Shown in pieces: positions 1-7,722 of a DNA stretch of 64,000 nucleotides; the stretch's first letter is position 1; each line of letters starts with the position of its first letter. Location of the stretch: the NCBI RefSeq assembly GCF_020194175.1, contig NZ_JADYVX010000013.1, forward strand, positions 62,001-126,000, read 5' to 3'. A program made the position numbers and the translations under genes. This stretch comes from Bradyrhizobium sp. BRP22 (lineage in GTDB: Bacteria > Pseudomonadota > Alphaproteobacteria > Rhizobiales > Xanthobacteraceae). A model generated the notes under the pieces. The model had not been told where the DNA came from. It saw only the letters and a program-made list of their open reading frames with translations, and ran no database searches.

Positions 1-831
1 GGAACGTTGCGTATCCCCGTCTTCACTCTCTTCCGCTTTGGAAAGGTAAAGAGGATGTTTGTATTTTCGCTGCCATTCACCGTCGCTGTTCTTGATCCAT
101 TTGTCCGGATGCTTGGTAGGGTCAAGCACCATCATCGAGTCACCTATCTCAACAAAACCCAACGCTGCTGCACGGGCTTTCGCTTCCGGATTCACGGGAT
201 GAGAAAGGACTAAGGGCTTGTCGCCGTCCGACCGAAGCTGATGCTCCAGCAAAATGTCGCCTGCGTTATCGACGAGGGGATGCGTAACCCGAAAGTCCAC
301 CGTCGATGTGATTTCATACTTTCCGGGAAACTGTTCCCGCCAGCGCGCGCGTGCCGGTTCATCTTCGAACACGTCACGCATGTGAGCTCCACCTTCCGTT
401 CGAAGAAGTCCAACGCTCTTATTTCCCAATTGATAGCTGAAATATCGTGCGTCGTTCGAACCTTCTTTCCTGCCATGACTATAGGCAACGTCCGCAGCGC
501 GCCGCGCTTTCAATGCGACAGAATCCGAGTATTGCTTAGGATTGGCGGCGATACGCTCGATTTCATCCCCATAGAAATCCTCCAATTTGTCCTGAAAAAC
601 TTGGCTTGAGATCTCGATGATGGGGGGTCTGGCGGTCAATGAGTACGGCCGGGCGGTCGCCGACGACGGAGCAGTGTAGGATTCCCGCGGCGCTAGCTGC
701 ATATGAGAAAACGCGTCCTCGAAGCTTCGGCCTTGATCTGCTTGCGTACCGCCGACGCCAGACTGGGTCATTCCATCAGAGTCACTACCCATCCATGGAA
801 AGTGGGATGAGCCATTTATTCGATTGTACAT
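1..831 (-). CDS. nopP: Type III effector NopP (3' end at window edge)
   Basis: The minus frame is open from an ATG at 831 to base 1, exactly 277 codons, with the stop just outside. The N-terminus MYNRINGSS is a typical start of Bradyrhizobium secreted proteins (NopT in this window starts MYNRISGSS). The C-terminal half contains THPLVDNAGDILLEHQLRSD and KHPDKWIKNSDGEW, which I recognise from NopP. NopP of NGR234 is a T3-secreted, plant-phosphorylated protein, and Bradyrhizobium NopP variants decide compatibility with Rj2 soybean. An AGGAG lies about 11 bases before the ATG, and a divergent tts box lies some 60-95 bases upstream. The length fits the family from memory, so probably only the stop codon is missing. 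Family assignment is from memory of motifs. Confidence 0.75.
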   Translation of the reverse strand, partial: MYNRINGSSHFPWMGSDSDGMTQSGVGGTQADQGRSFEDAFSHMQLAPRESYTAPSSATARPYSLTARPPIIEISSQVFQDKLEDFYGDEIERIAANPKQYSDSVALKARRAADVAYSHGRKEGSNDARYFSYQLGNKSVGLLRTEGGAHMRDVFEDEPARARWREQFPGKYEITSTVDFRVTHPLVDNAGDILLEHQLRSDGDKPLVLSHPVNPEAKARAAALGFVEIGDSMMVLDPTKHPDKWIKNSDGEWQRKYKHPLYLSKAEESEDGDTQRS

Positions 832-891
832 GGACGTTTGCGCTCCTATCTGCGAAAGCTGCAACGGGTACCAGGCTGCTAAGGCCGAGCG

Positions 892-928
892 GAGCTTGAT
901 AGCCAGCCTGCCTGACCAAAAGCTGACT
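892..928 (-). promoter_or_regulatory. Divergent tts box upstream of nopP
   Basis: On the minus strand the element starts GTCAGCTTTTGGTCAGGC and ends in a CAAGCTCC block. The first eight bases match the GTCAGCTTnTCGAAAGCT core seen at other boxes in the window; the TCGAAAGCT half is degenerate. Position just ahead of nopP supports a role as its TtsI site. Confidence 0.45.
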
Positions 929-1049
929 GACTGCAGGTTCTCGAGCGTGTTGCGAGCCAGTGTGACCTTGAGCCCATCTATGGCTGTCCTGCCAACGCAC
1001 GTCATTCGTGCGAAAGCGGTTGGTGGCTGGTGTTGCCGCTTCGGCTTTC

Positions 1050-1395
1050 CCGGAAAGGCAAGCGATAGGCGAAGATTATCCCGCAAGATCTGATTGTCAG
1101 GGGCAGCTGCGAGAGCCTGCCGATATAGCGCTTGGGCCTCATCATGGCGTCTCTCTGGCTCGAGAACCGCCCCTTTTCGGTCAGGTACGCAAATCACCAG
1201 GAACTGTAAGCGAGATCTTGTCGGCGATCTCAAGCGCCTCAGCCCGCGTTCTGTGCTAAAAGCCTCTGCGTAAATGAGATTGCCGCCATCGACATTGTGT
1301 GATTCTTGCTTCAGAGCCTCGCGCAGACCCTCCTCGTCCGCAACCAGGGGAGGGTGCGCAATACGCTGGCGCATCGCAGGATCGATGTCCAGCGG
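1050..1395 (-). pseudogene. Decayed second copy of the y4yS TPR lipoprotein gene
   Basis: Translating the minus strand in pieces gives IDPAMRQRIAH, DEEGLREALKQESHNVDG and RRHDEAQALYRQALAAAPDN. These match the intact neighbour's VDPAMRERIAH, DEDTLRAALKQQPGNVDA and GRHREAQALYRRALATEPGN in the same order. The reading frame is broken more than once and the signal peptide and lipobox are absent. It lies directly downstream of the intact gene, so a tandem duplication followed by decay is the simplest reading. Confidence 0.75.
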
Positions 1396-1472
1396 CGCTT
1401 GAGATTGAATCTAGCTGACGGCAAGCGGACGCGGATGAGTCGGGCGTACGCGCCGCGCGTTTGAAGGGCATG

Positions 1473-2066
1473 CTATTTCGAGTGCATCAACGCATGTGCC
1501 TCCTCGGCCGACGGCTGCAAGCTGACGTTGCCGCTCTCGGCCGTGCCGTCAAGTGCGAGCGACAGAGCCAGGTTGTTGCGCAACATCTCATTGCCTGGCT
1601 CGGTTGCAAGGGCTCGTCGATATAGCGCTTGTGCCTCACGATGACGTCCCTCGTTGTCGAGCACAACGCCCTTCGCGTTGAGTGCACGCAGGTCACCAGG
1701 TGTTACAAGCAAGAGGTCGTCGAGTAGCTGAAGCGCTTCATCCGCGCGGTTTTGCGCCAGCAAGGTCCGCGCAAGGGGAATCGCTGCGTCAACGTTGCCT
1801 GGCTGTTGCTTCAAAGCAGCGCGCAAAGTATCCTCGTCGGCATCCCGACGGAGCGCGTGCGCAATGCGCTCGCGCATAGCAGGATCGACGTGGTTGGCAC
1901 CCAGTAACTCTGGTCGTGGCGCCTGCTCTGCTGAAAGGCCCGGCTTATCCAAGCCAGCGCAACCACCGAGCAGCAGAATGCCCAGCACCGCGAGGAGCCT
2001 AGAGCAGGAACCAAACGAGCATAGCTGCGACCGGATTTGCATCTGACCTGAACTCATGGCGCCCAT
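1473..2066 (-). CDS. y4yS: TPR lipoprotein of the T3SS cluster (Y4yS type)
   Basis: This 197-residue protein has an N-terminal signal with hydrophobic core and lipobox LLGG-C near residues 32-36, followed by TPR-like helices (about residues 65-180) including GRHREAQALYRRALATEPGN. It is probably an envelope lipoprotein serving the secretion channel, perhaps in a pilotin-like role; that function is inference. It is the last gene of the nopC-nopA-rhcD-rhcV operon, 24 bases after rhcV, which matches the position of y4yS in NGR234. Starts at residues 4 or 9 are also possible because no strong ribosome site marks the first ATG. A decayed copy follows downstream. Confidence 0.7.
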   Translation of the reverse strand: MGAMSSGQMQIRSQLCSFGSCSRLLAVLGILLLGGCAGLDKPGLSAEQAPRPELLGANHVDPAMRERIAHALRRDADEDTLRAALKQQPGNVDAAIPLARTLLAQNRADEALQLLDDLLLVTPGDLRALNAKGVVLDNEGRHREAQALYRRALATEPGNEMLRNNLALSLALDGTAESGNVSLQPSAEEAHALMHSK

Positions 2067-2090
2067 CGAACTATCGACCGCTGTCCTCTG

Positions 2091-4208
2091 TTAGCCGGCT
2101 GCGGAGACGAGATGACGACGCTCATCTGACTGAGCCTTCTCCTTGGCTGCGGTGAGCTTGACGGATCCAACCGGCTGGACCGTGAAATCGGAGGCGAGAT
2201 CCTGATAGGATAAAACAGGCAGATCGATCCCGTTGCGCGTGAGAAAACCGCGGACGAAACGTCGGATATCCATTGCACCCAGAATGACCGGCTTGGCCTG
2301 GCTCGATGCAACGCTCGAATGGATCTGGCGGAACTGTGAAAGCAGCCGCTCGCTCTGCCAATCCTCCAGTACCAGGTAAGGACCGACAGCGGTATCGCGC
2401 AGCGCGCCGCGCACGATCTCCTCAGTTTCACGCTCGATGATAAAGGCGGCCACCACACGGTGTGCATTGGCATAGCGATGACAGATCTGCCGCTTCAGAC
2501 CGGAGCGAACATATTCGGTGAGTAGGACGGCGTTTTGCTCGCGTTCGCTCCATTCCGCCAGCGTCTCCAAAACCAGGCGGGTGTTGCGAATGGGGATGCC
2601 CTCGTCCAGTAAGCGGCGCAAGACATCGGCGATCCGGGGGACGGGCGTCGTGCGCAGCACCTCCTTCACCAGATCAGCATATTCCTGCTCCATCCGGCCG
2701 AGCAATTGACGCGTCTCCTGAATGCCCACCAAACGTTGTGCATAGCGCGTCAATGTCGAATGGACGCGCAAGCCGACGAGTTCGCTTGGGCGGTGATACC
2801 CTATTCCGGCAGCTTTGAGAGCCGGCGCGTGACCTTGTTCGATCCAGATTCGTTTCGTGTCTGGGTCCTGCCGAAAGGGGATACCGCTCAATTCAATGTT
2901 CGCTACGTCATCGTTAAGCATGAGTTGCGTCGGGTCTACATAATCCGCTTCAACTGGCACTCCCTCGACCTCTACCCTAAATTGCGACTCGGTTAAGTGC
3001 TGGTCGACTTGGGTGGGGATACGTGGAATTGTGATACCAAGATCAGCTGACACCATTGCCGACATCCGTCCAATGCACTGCTCGAGTTCCTCTTTGTCGA
3101 TTGCACGTGTCAGGTTCGGTGAGAGGAATAGCGCGATCGGAAGTGCTTCCGCAGGCACGGTTTGCTTCTGAGGCTGTGCTGGAGCTGGAGCCGGACCAGT
3201 GCCACTGGCGCTTGTTTTGGCGGCGGTCCTGCCGCCCTGCACACCGACCCTGACAAAGCTCGCTGCGGCGAAAAGTGCGGCCAGTGTGATGAACGGAGGC
3301 AAAGGGAAGCCGGGGACGAGCCCCATCACGACCAGGACGCAGGCGGCTAACCGTAGCGCTTGTGTGCTGGCCGTGAGTTGGTTGACGATATCGGCGCCAA
3401 GATTGAGTCTGGTAGGACCGCTGACACGAGTGACAATGGTTGCGGCTGTAATTGACAGCAGCAGAGCCGGAATCTGCGAAATTAGCGCATCACCTATAGT
3501 CAGGATCGTATATTGATGCAGCGCCTCTTCAAAGGACATGCCCTTGGAGAGTAAGCCGATTGTGATGCCGCCTAGCATGTTGATGCAGATGACTATAAGC
3601 CCGGCGATGGCATCGCCCTTGACAAATTTCATAGCGCCGTCCATGGCGCCGTGAAGTTGGCTTTCGCGCTCCAGCGCAGCGCGCCGGTTGCGAGCTTCGT
3701 GCTGATCGATATGGCCGTTGCGCAGCTCCGCGTCGATCGCCATCTGCTTGCCCGGCAGCGCGTCGAGGGTGAAGCGCGCCGACACCTCTGCAACCCGTTC
3801 GGCGCCCTTGGCGAGGACCATGAACTGCACCATGGTCACGATCAAGAATATGACAATTCCGACGGCGATGTTGCCCGATATGACGAAATCGCCGAACGTA
3901 TGGATGATGCTGCCCGCATCGCCCTCAGCGAGAATCAACCGCGTCGTTGCGACGGTAAGAGCCAAACGGAAGACGGTGGAGATCAGGATGACGCCCGGTA
4001 GGGATGAAAAGTCAAGTGGCGTGTTGAGATACAGGGCGACCATCAGCAGCAATATAGCAAATCCCAGATTGAAGCCGATCAGCATGTCGATCACTACGAT
4101 AGGGATCGGCATGATCATCATTCCGACCGCCAGAAGAAGCATCAACGCGACCATCAGATCCGGGTGAGCCGGCGCGCGCGTGATCAGATTGCGTAGGACG
4201 TTGGCCAT
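2091..4208 (-). CDS. rhcV: T3SS export gate protein RhcV (SctV/FHIPEP family)
   Basis: This 705-residue protein is the nonameric export gate of the inner-membrane export apparatus, receiving substrates and chaperones on its cytoplasmic ring. The first about 310 residues carry seven to eight membrane segments, with the FHIPEP-type segment AKGAERVAEVSARFTLDALP and KQMAIDAELRNGHID. The remaining about 370 residues form the cytoplasmic domain (linker rich in A and P near residue 325). Length is normal for SctV. The ATG at 4208 is 17 bases after the stop of the small TPR gene, within one operon reading away from nopC. Confidence 0.95.
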   Translation of the reverse strand: MANVLRNLITRAPAHPDLMVALMLLLAVGMMIMPIPIVVIDMLIGFNLGFAILLLMVALYLNTPLDFSSLPGVILISTVFRLALTVATTRLILAEGDAGSIIHTFGDFVISGNIAVGIVIFLIVTMVQFMVLAKGAERVAEVSARFTLDALPGKQMAIDAELRNGHIDQHEARNRRAALERESQLHGAMDGAMKFVKGDAIAGLIVICINMLGGITIGLLSKGMSFEEALHQYTILTIGDALISQIPALLLSITAATIVTRVSGPTRLNLGADIVNQLTASTQALRLAACVLVVMGLVPGFPLPPFITLAALFAAASFVRVGVQGGRTAAKTSASGTGPAPAPAQPQKQTVPAEALPIALFLSPNLTRAIDKEELEQCIGRMSAMVSADLGITIPRIPTQVDQHLTESQFRVEVEGVPVEADYVDPTQLMLNDDVANIELSGIPFRQDPDTKRIWIEQGHAPALKAAGIGYHRPSELVGLRVHSTLTRYAQRLVGIQETRQLLGRMEQEYADLVKEVLRTTPVPRIADVLRRLLDEGIPIRNTRLVLETLAEWSEREQNAVLLTEYVRSGLKRQICHRYANAHRVVAAFIIERETEEIVRGALRDTAVGPYLVLEDWQSERLLSQFRQIHSSVASSQAKPVILGAMDIRRFVRGFLTRNGIDLPVLSYQDLASDFTVQPVGSVKLTAAKEKAQSDERRHLVSAAG

Positions 4209-4225
4209 GAGGAGCTTTAATGTTG

Positions 4226-4645
4226 TTAGGTTGGAGCCGTGCGGCCCCGCAATGAAACATAGTTTTTGAAGATGGCTCGCGCCTCAGCGATGCGGCCAGC
4301 CTGGCGCAGGGCGTGACTGCGCAATACCATCAAAGGTAGTCGTGAAGACGGCTGGTCATCGAGGGTGTCCAGCCTGTCCAACACGGCCAGTGCTTCCTCG
4401 CCGCGGCGCTCCGAGATAAGAGCGTAGGTCAGAATGCGGAGCAGGTCGACGTCTTGAGAATGTTCGCGAGCGACGAGTCGCAATAGAGCTAGGCTCCGTG
4501 CGCTCTGCCCGCACGCAAGATGGACATAGGAGAGCGCGCAGAGCAAATCGCGCTCCTGCGTCGAGATCAGCAAGACCTCACCGGCTTTGACCTCGTTTGG
4601 CGGCGGTATAGGTGTGAGACGTTGCAATCCGTCCGGCTCGGCCAT
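4226..4645 (-). CDS. Small TPR protein, T3SS chaperone-like (SctY/SctG position)
   Basis: A 139-residue, largely helical protein with repeated TPR-like pairs (for example RDLLCALSYVHLACGQSARS and EEALAVLDRLDTLDD). It has no signal peptide. A small TPR protein directly ahead of sctV recalls YscY of the Ysc system, or the YscG/HrpB1-type chaperones of other systems; which of these it corresponds to cannot be decided by eye. It starts two bases after the stop of the gene before it, so the two are probably translationally coupled. Confidence 0.55.
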   Translation of the reverse strand: MAEPDGLQRLTPIPPPNEVKAGEVLLISTQERDLLCALSYVHLACGQSARSLALLRLVAREHSQDVDLLRILTYALISERRGEEALAVLDRLDTLDDQPSSRLPLMVLRSHALRQAGRIAEARAIFKNYVSLRGRTAPT

Positions 4646-4647
4646 TG

Positions 4648-5187
4648 CTAGCCTTTGATCAAGCCGTTGTGATTCTGCCGGAGCAGGACTAGGCGCCGCA
4701 GCTCCTGCTGCACAATGCCGATCCCTTCACGTGACTGCGAATCCTCTGGTGAGGCCGATAGCGCATCCGCCAGACGCGCGAGAAGAAGGCCGTGCTTCTC
4801 TGGACGCAGAACGTCGGAATGACGTAAGCGCGGCATGACGAAAGAGAGCAAGCTGCTTGCGAGATTGGGGCCATTAGGCCAAGCCAGTTCTGAGCCTGGG
4901 TCGATCTCGCTGACCTGGGTGCGCGCCTCGTTCGGATTAATGCGGGAAACTGCATCGATCGAGTTAAGCTCCAGTGCGGTCTCAATCGTGGCGCCAACAG
5001 CCGGATCCTGCGCAGGCGTATCCCGAAAAATTGACTTATGGCTCTTGCCCCCATTTGCAGGCGTCCTCTCGATCTCGATGCTGTCGCTTTGAGGCGAGGT
5101 CGTCGTAATGGCAGGTGCATGATCGTCAACGTGGAGCCCCCGAAGAGAGGTGCCAGACTCTACAGAGTGCTGGGGCAGCCTAGTCAT
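4648..5187 (-). CDS. Unrecognised T3SS operon protein (179 aa)
   Basis: The ATG at 5187 has a good site (GAAGGAAA) just upstream, which favours it over longer upstream starts that would overlap rhcD. The first about 90 residues are polar and look disordered; the last about 90 are helical (LLLARLADALSAS, EGIGIVQQELRRLVLLRQ). There is no signal peptide or membrane segment. Placed between rhcD and the TPR protein-rhcV pair, it sits where a YscX-like secreted partner of a YscY-like chaperone would be expected, but I cannot show sequence similarity. It is likely a T3SS accessory or early substrate. Confidence 0.55.
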   Translation of the reverse strand: MTRLPQHSVESGTSLRGLHVDDHAPAITTTSPQSDSIEIERTPANGGKSHKSIFRDTPAQDPAVGATIETALELNSIDAVSRINPNEARTQVSEIDPGSELAWPNGPNLASSLLSFVMPRLRHSDVLRPEKHGLLLARLADALSASPEDSQSREGIGIVQQELRRLVLLRQNHNGLIKG

Positions 5188-5219
5188 GACATTTTCCTTC
5201 TTACCTGCGGGCCGAAAAC

Positions 5220-6113
5220 CTAATAGGGCAGAGCAGCAAGCCGGCCATTCCGGCTCAGCAGCACGTGTCCCTCCTCGATCGCATGGACGGTCCAGCCATT
5301 GTTCAACGGCGCGCCCGTGAAATACTTTTGACCAGCAATGACAAGATAAGGCTCTCTTCCGCGCCAAACGGCTTGCACAGCAATTGATGAGGGGGTCTTC
5401 TCCTCTTTGATGGCTACTGCGCTGACGAGCGTATAGGCGCCATTGCTATGGCGATCGAACCGTTGCTGGACTTCCTGCCATTTAGCGAGCGAGGCCTGCG
5501 TAATAGTGCCGTCGGCGGTCACAACCCCCGCCCCAGAACCGACTTTGATATTGAGAAGGCCCGCTCTATCAACTTCCTGTTGCAGCCGCTCGGCAGCTGC
5601 ATCGGTGGTCGGAGCATCAGGAACGTTGAGCGCCAGCTTGGGGACGCCTTGTACGGCAGGGGGCGAATCGGCGCTCATGGCTACAGCATCGTCAGTTTGG
5701 ACGACCATGGTTGAGACCGTGCCGACCACGATAGAGCTGATCAGGACCAAGATGAGTGCGGCGATGGAAACACGCCAGCTGCGGATTGGGCCAGCTTGTT
5801 TAGAGTCCTCTATCGACCAGCGAATGGACATCGCACCCGCATGAATGACGGCAGGAAGAGGGACTACAACGCGTTCGTTTGGGAAAAGACCCTCCCGCCC
5901 CTCGACCCTGATCTCGCTAGCAAGGGCTTCGATCTCAATGGAATTGGAATGTGGGGTGATGCGGATATGATGCTCCTCGAGCCCTTGCTCGATGAAGACT
6001 AAATCGGCATCGAGGCCACTGCCGATCAGGCTCGATCCGACGCCAACTTTGCCGGTCAAGCCGGAATAAAGGCCCGACAGCACCTCGAAATGCGAGCAAT
6101 TTGGTTCATTCAC
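5220..6113 (-). CDS. rhcD: T3SS inner-membrane ring protein RhcD (SctD, Y4yQ type)
   Basis: This 297-residue protein forms the outer of the two inner-membrane rings of the injectisome. An N-terminal FHA-like domain (residues about 5-95, starting FEVLSGLYSGLTGKVGVG) is followed by a single membrane segment near residues 112-140 (AALILVLISSIVVGTV) and a periplasmic part with BON-like pattern. This topology is that of SctD; y4yQ of NGR234 holds the same place. It follows nopA after two stem-loops, and is therefore probably expressed less than the pilin gene. Confidence 0.8.
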   Translation of the reverse strand: MNEPNCSHFEVLSGLYSGLTGKVGVGSSLIGSGLDADLVFIEQGLEEHHIRITPHSNSIEIEALASEIRVEGREGLFPNERVVVPLPAVIHAGAMSIRWSIEDSKQAGPIRSWRVSIAALILVLISSIVVGTVSTMVVQTDDAVAMSADSPPAVQGVPKLALNVPDAPTTDAAAERLQQEVDRAGLLNIKVGSGAGVVTADGTITQASLAKWQEVQQRFDRHSNGAYTLVSAVAIKEEKTPSSIAVQAVWRGREPYLVIAGQKYFTGAPLNNGWTVHAIEEGHVLLSRNGRLAALPY

Positions 6114-6137
6114 GGTCGGTCTCCTGAACCGCGAGCA

Positions 6138-6164
6138 GAGCCGTACGGCAAAGCCGTGCGGCTC
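6138..6164 (-). other. Imperfect inverted repeat between nopA and rhcD
   Basis: The arms GAGCCGTACGG and CCGTGCGGCTC pair with one mismatch around a five-base loop. It lies in the nopA-rhcD gap next to a perfect stem-loop. It may help set differential expression along the operon. Confidence 0.6.
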
Positions 6165-6190
6165 CTTCGACTTCGTAGACTACGCAACGA

Positions 6191-6217
6191 AAGTGGGACG
6201 ACGAAGTCGTCCCACTT
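6191..6217 (-). terminator. Perfect stem-loop after nopA, probable attenuator
   Basis: The arms AAGTGGGACGAC and GTCGTCCCACTT are perfectly complementary (12 bp) around a GAA loop, starting seven bases after the nopA stop. No T-run follows, so it is more likely an attenuator or 3'-end stabiliser of the nopC-nopA message than a full terminator. A large excess of pilin over ring protein would need such a step. Confidence 0.7.
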
Positions 6218-6223
6218 GATCCG

Positions 6224-6457
6224 TTACTGCACCCGTTCGTCGGCAGCTTTCTTGATGGTGGAGAGCTCCGTTGAGACGACGCGAATTTCCACGTCCCTCT
6301 CAGCAGCTTTCGTGCTGGTGGCAGTCAGAGCGGCGATTTGCTTCTGGAACGCGGCCTCTCCCGCAACTTCAGCACCAGTGCTAGCTGCTGCAGCAGTAGC
6401 AGTGCCGGCTGCCCCACCTACAGTCGAAGTACCTGATGCACCAACCTTACTAGCCAT
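6224..6457 (-). CDS. nopA: T3 pilus subunit NopA
   Basis: A 77-residue protein beginning MASKVGASGTS, rich in Ala, Gly and Thr, with a helical C-terminal half (AAFQKQIAALTATSTKAA). Small size, lack of Cys, Trp and Tyr, and position between nopC and rhcD match NopA, the major component of rhizobial T3 pili and itself secreted. GAAGGAG lies seven bases before the chosen ATG; an upstream in-frame ATG at 6490 lacks such a site. A perfect stem-loop follows the stop. Confidence 0.8.
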   Translation of the reverse strand: MASKVGASGTSTVGGAAGTATAAAASTGAEVAGEAAFQKQIAALTATSTKAAERDVEIRVVSTELSTIKKAADERVQ

Positions 6458-6527
6458 ATTGTTTCTCCTTCGTTTGAATGTTGCCGCCACTAGCGGCTGC
6501 TATTTCCTGGCGCCGTAACATCCGACG

Positions 6528-6809
6528 TCAGGAATCTTCCGTCTCGGCCATGGCATCGTCGAAACGAGACATTGCAATATTTGCTAACTGGAACGCGACG
6601 GATCCGAGAGCGATCTCGAACGCTCGGCGCACAGCGGCGTCTTCCGAATTACCGCTCGGAACGGACGCGCCATTCACAGGGCTGCTTGCACCAGGCGATC
6701 CGCCATGATCATCATGCGCCTCGGGCGCGCGCGATCCCTTTTTGTCGCCACGAGCCGCATGCAGGTCGGAATCAACATGCCCAGCGGCGCTGGAGTTCGC
6801 AATTCGCAT
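6528..6809 (-). CDS. nopC: Secreted protein NopC
   Basis: A 93-residue hydrophilic protein starting MRIANSSAAGHVDSD, with a Gly/Ser-rich middle and a helical end (AVRRAFEIALGSVAFQLANI). AGGAG stands seven bases before the ATG. Size and place directly ahead of nopA, behind a clear tts box, match NopC, a secreted Nop protein of rhizobia that also works as an effector in S. fredii. It is the first gene of the operon reading to y4yS. Identification rests on synteny and composition more than on motif. Confidence 0.7.
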   Translation of the reverse strand: MRIANSSAAGHVDSDLHAARGDKKGSRAPEAHDDHGGSPGASSPVNGASVPSGNSEDAAVRRAFEIALGSVAFQLANIAMSRFDDAMAETEDS

Positions 6810-6849
6810 CGGGTTCTCCTGTCTCAATTCGAGCATGCCAAGCGAGGCA

Positions 6850-6898
6850 GTCTCCGCTATCCTCAATATGCAAGCATTAGCTTTCGACAAGCTGACGA
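6850..6898 (-). promoter_or_regulatory. tts box of the nopC-nopA-rhcD-rhcV operon
   Basis: The minus strand reads GTCAGCTTGTCGAAAGCT followed by AATGCTTGCATATTGAGG, a close match to the TtsI-binding consensus. It lies about 85 bases before the nopC start. Confidence 0.9.
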
Positions 6899-6904
6899 GC
6901 CTGA

Positions 6905-7722
6905 GAAAATGCAATCGGCCGATGACAGATCGTCATTGCCGATTTTGCCGCATCAACGGAACCACATGTGAGTAGTGCGCCGACGAAAACAGATCGTTTG
7001 CACGACGGAAACACCATCCTTTTGTGGTGGCTTTCATGAGGCGACCTCGTTGTTCATCAAGCCGACTTTCAATGGTCGGAATGAGCGCCGCGAAGGATGC
7101 AAAGTCTTTCAAGGCCGACGTGCTGCAATGTCCCAATTCACCGCCGATGAGACTTCCACCTGTTTCGGCGATTTGCCTCCCCGGCAGGGGGAGGGGGCGA
7201 CGTGCCGCGAGTGATCAAGTACGATGCGCTAGATTTGCTCAGGCTATCCGGTGGCCAAGAGCCATCTCTCCGCCCTGCTGCGCCTCGCGGCAGTAGCGAT
7301 CAATCGATCCACTTCCTGTCCTAGTCCGGCGGCAGGCGGCGTTCGGCCTCTGCCCCCTCTACAGCGGTGTGTGCTCGATCGCAGGGCGTGGGCCGGGCAT
7401 TCTCGTCGGACCATCCGGTCCTGTCGGGTATTAAAGCGTGGAGGAGGTCAGCGTCTGCGATTGAGCCGGATGGCGGTCTATTGGCCTTCGCAGCGACGGA
7501 GTACATTTTAAGGCTGATCGCGAATAGGGCGGTGGAGTACAGCCGAATGAAGTTGCGCGCGAACCGACAAAAACAAAGTCGTCGGGTATGGGCGAAACCG
7601 GCTCGAGTATGCTGGCGAAGCTTGCGGGGTCTGCTGGTCGGCACAGGGTACCCAACCGCGCGGAGGCCGCGCAAGCTCGCTTAGCTTTTCAGGTGTGATC
7701 TGAGACGACGGCGTCGCTCCGA
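6905..7722. other. Gene-poor stretch between nopC promoter and nopX
   Basis: No reading frame here has a convincing start, ribosome site or recognisable product on either strand. The stretch lies downstream of nopX and upstream of the nopC tts box. It may hold unrecognised remnants. Confidence 0.5.

Noticed and set aside
1256..1471. Minus frame of 71 codons as a gene
   Set aside because: It is an out-of-frame reading of the decayed y4yS copy.
7250..7700. Overlapping frames after nopX as mobile-element genes
   Set aside because: No transposase or integrase motif could be found in any frame.
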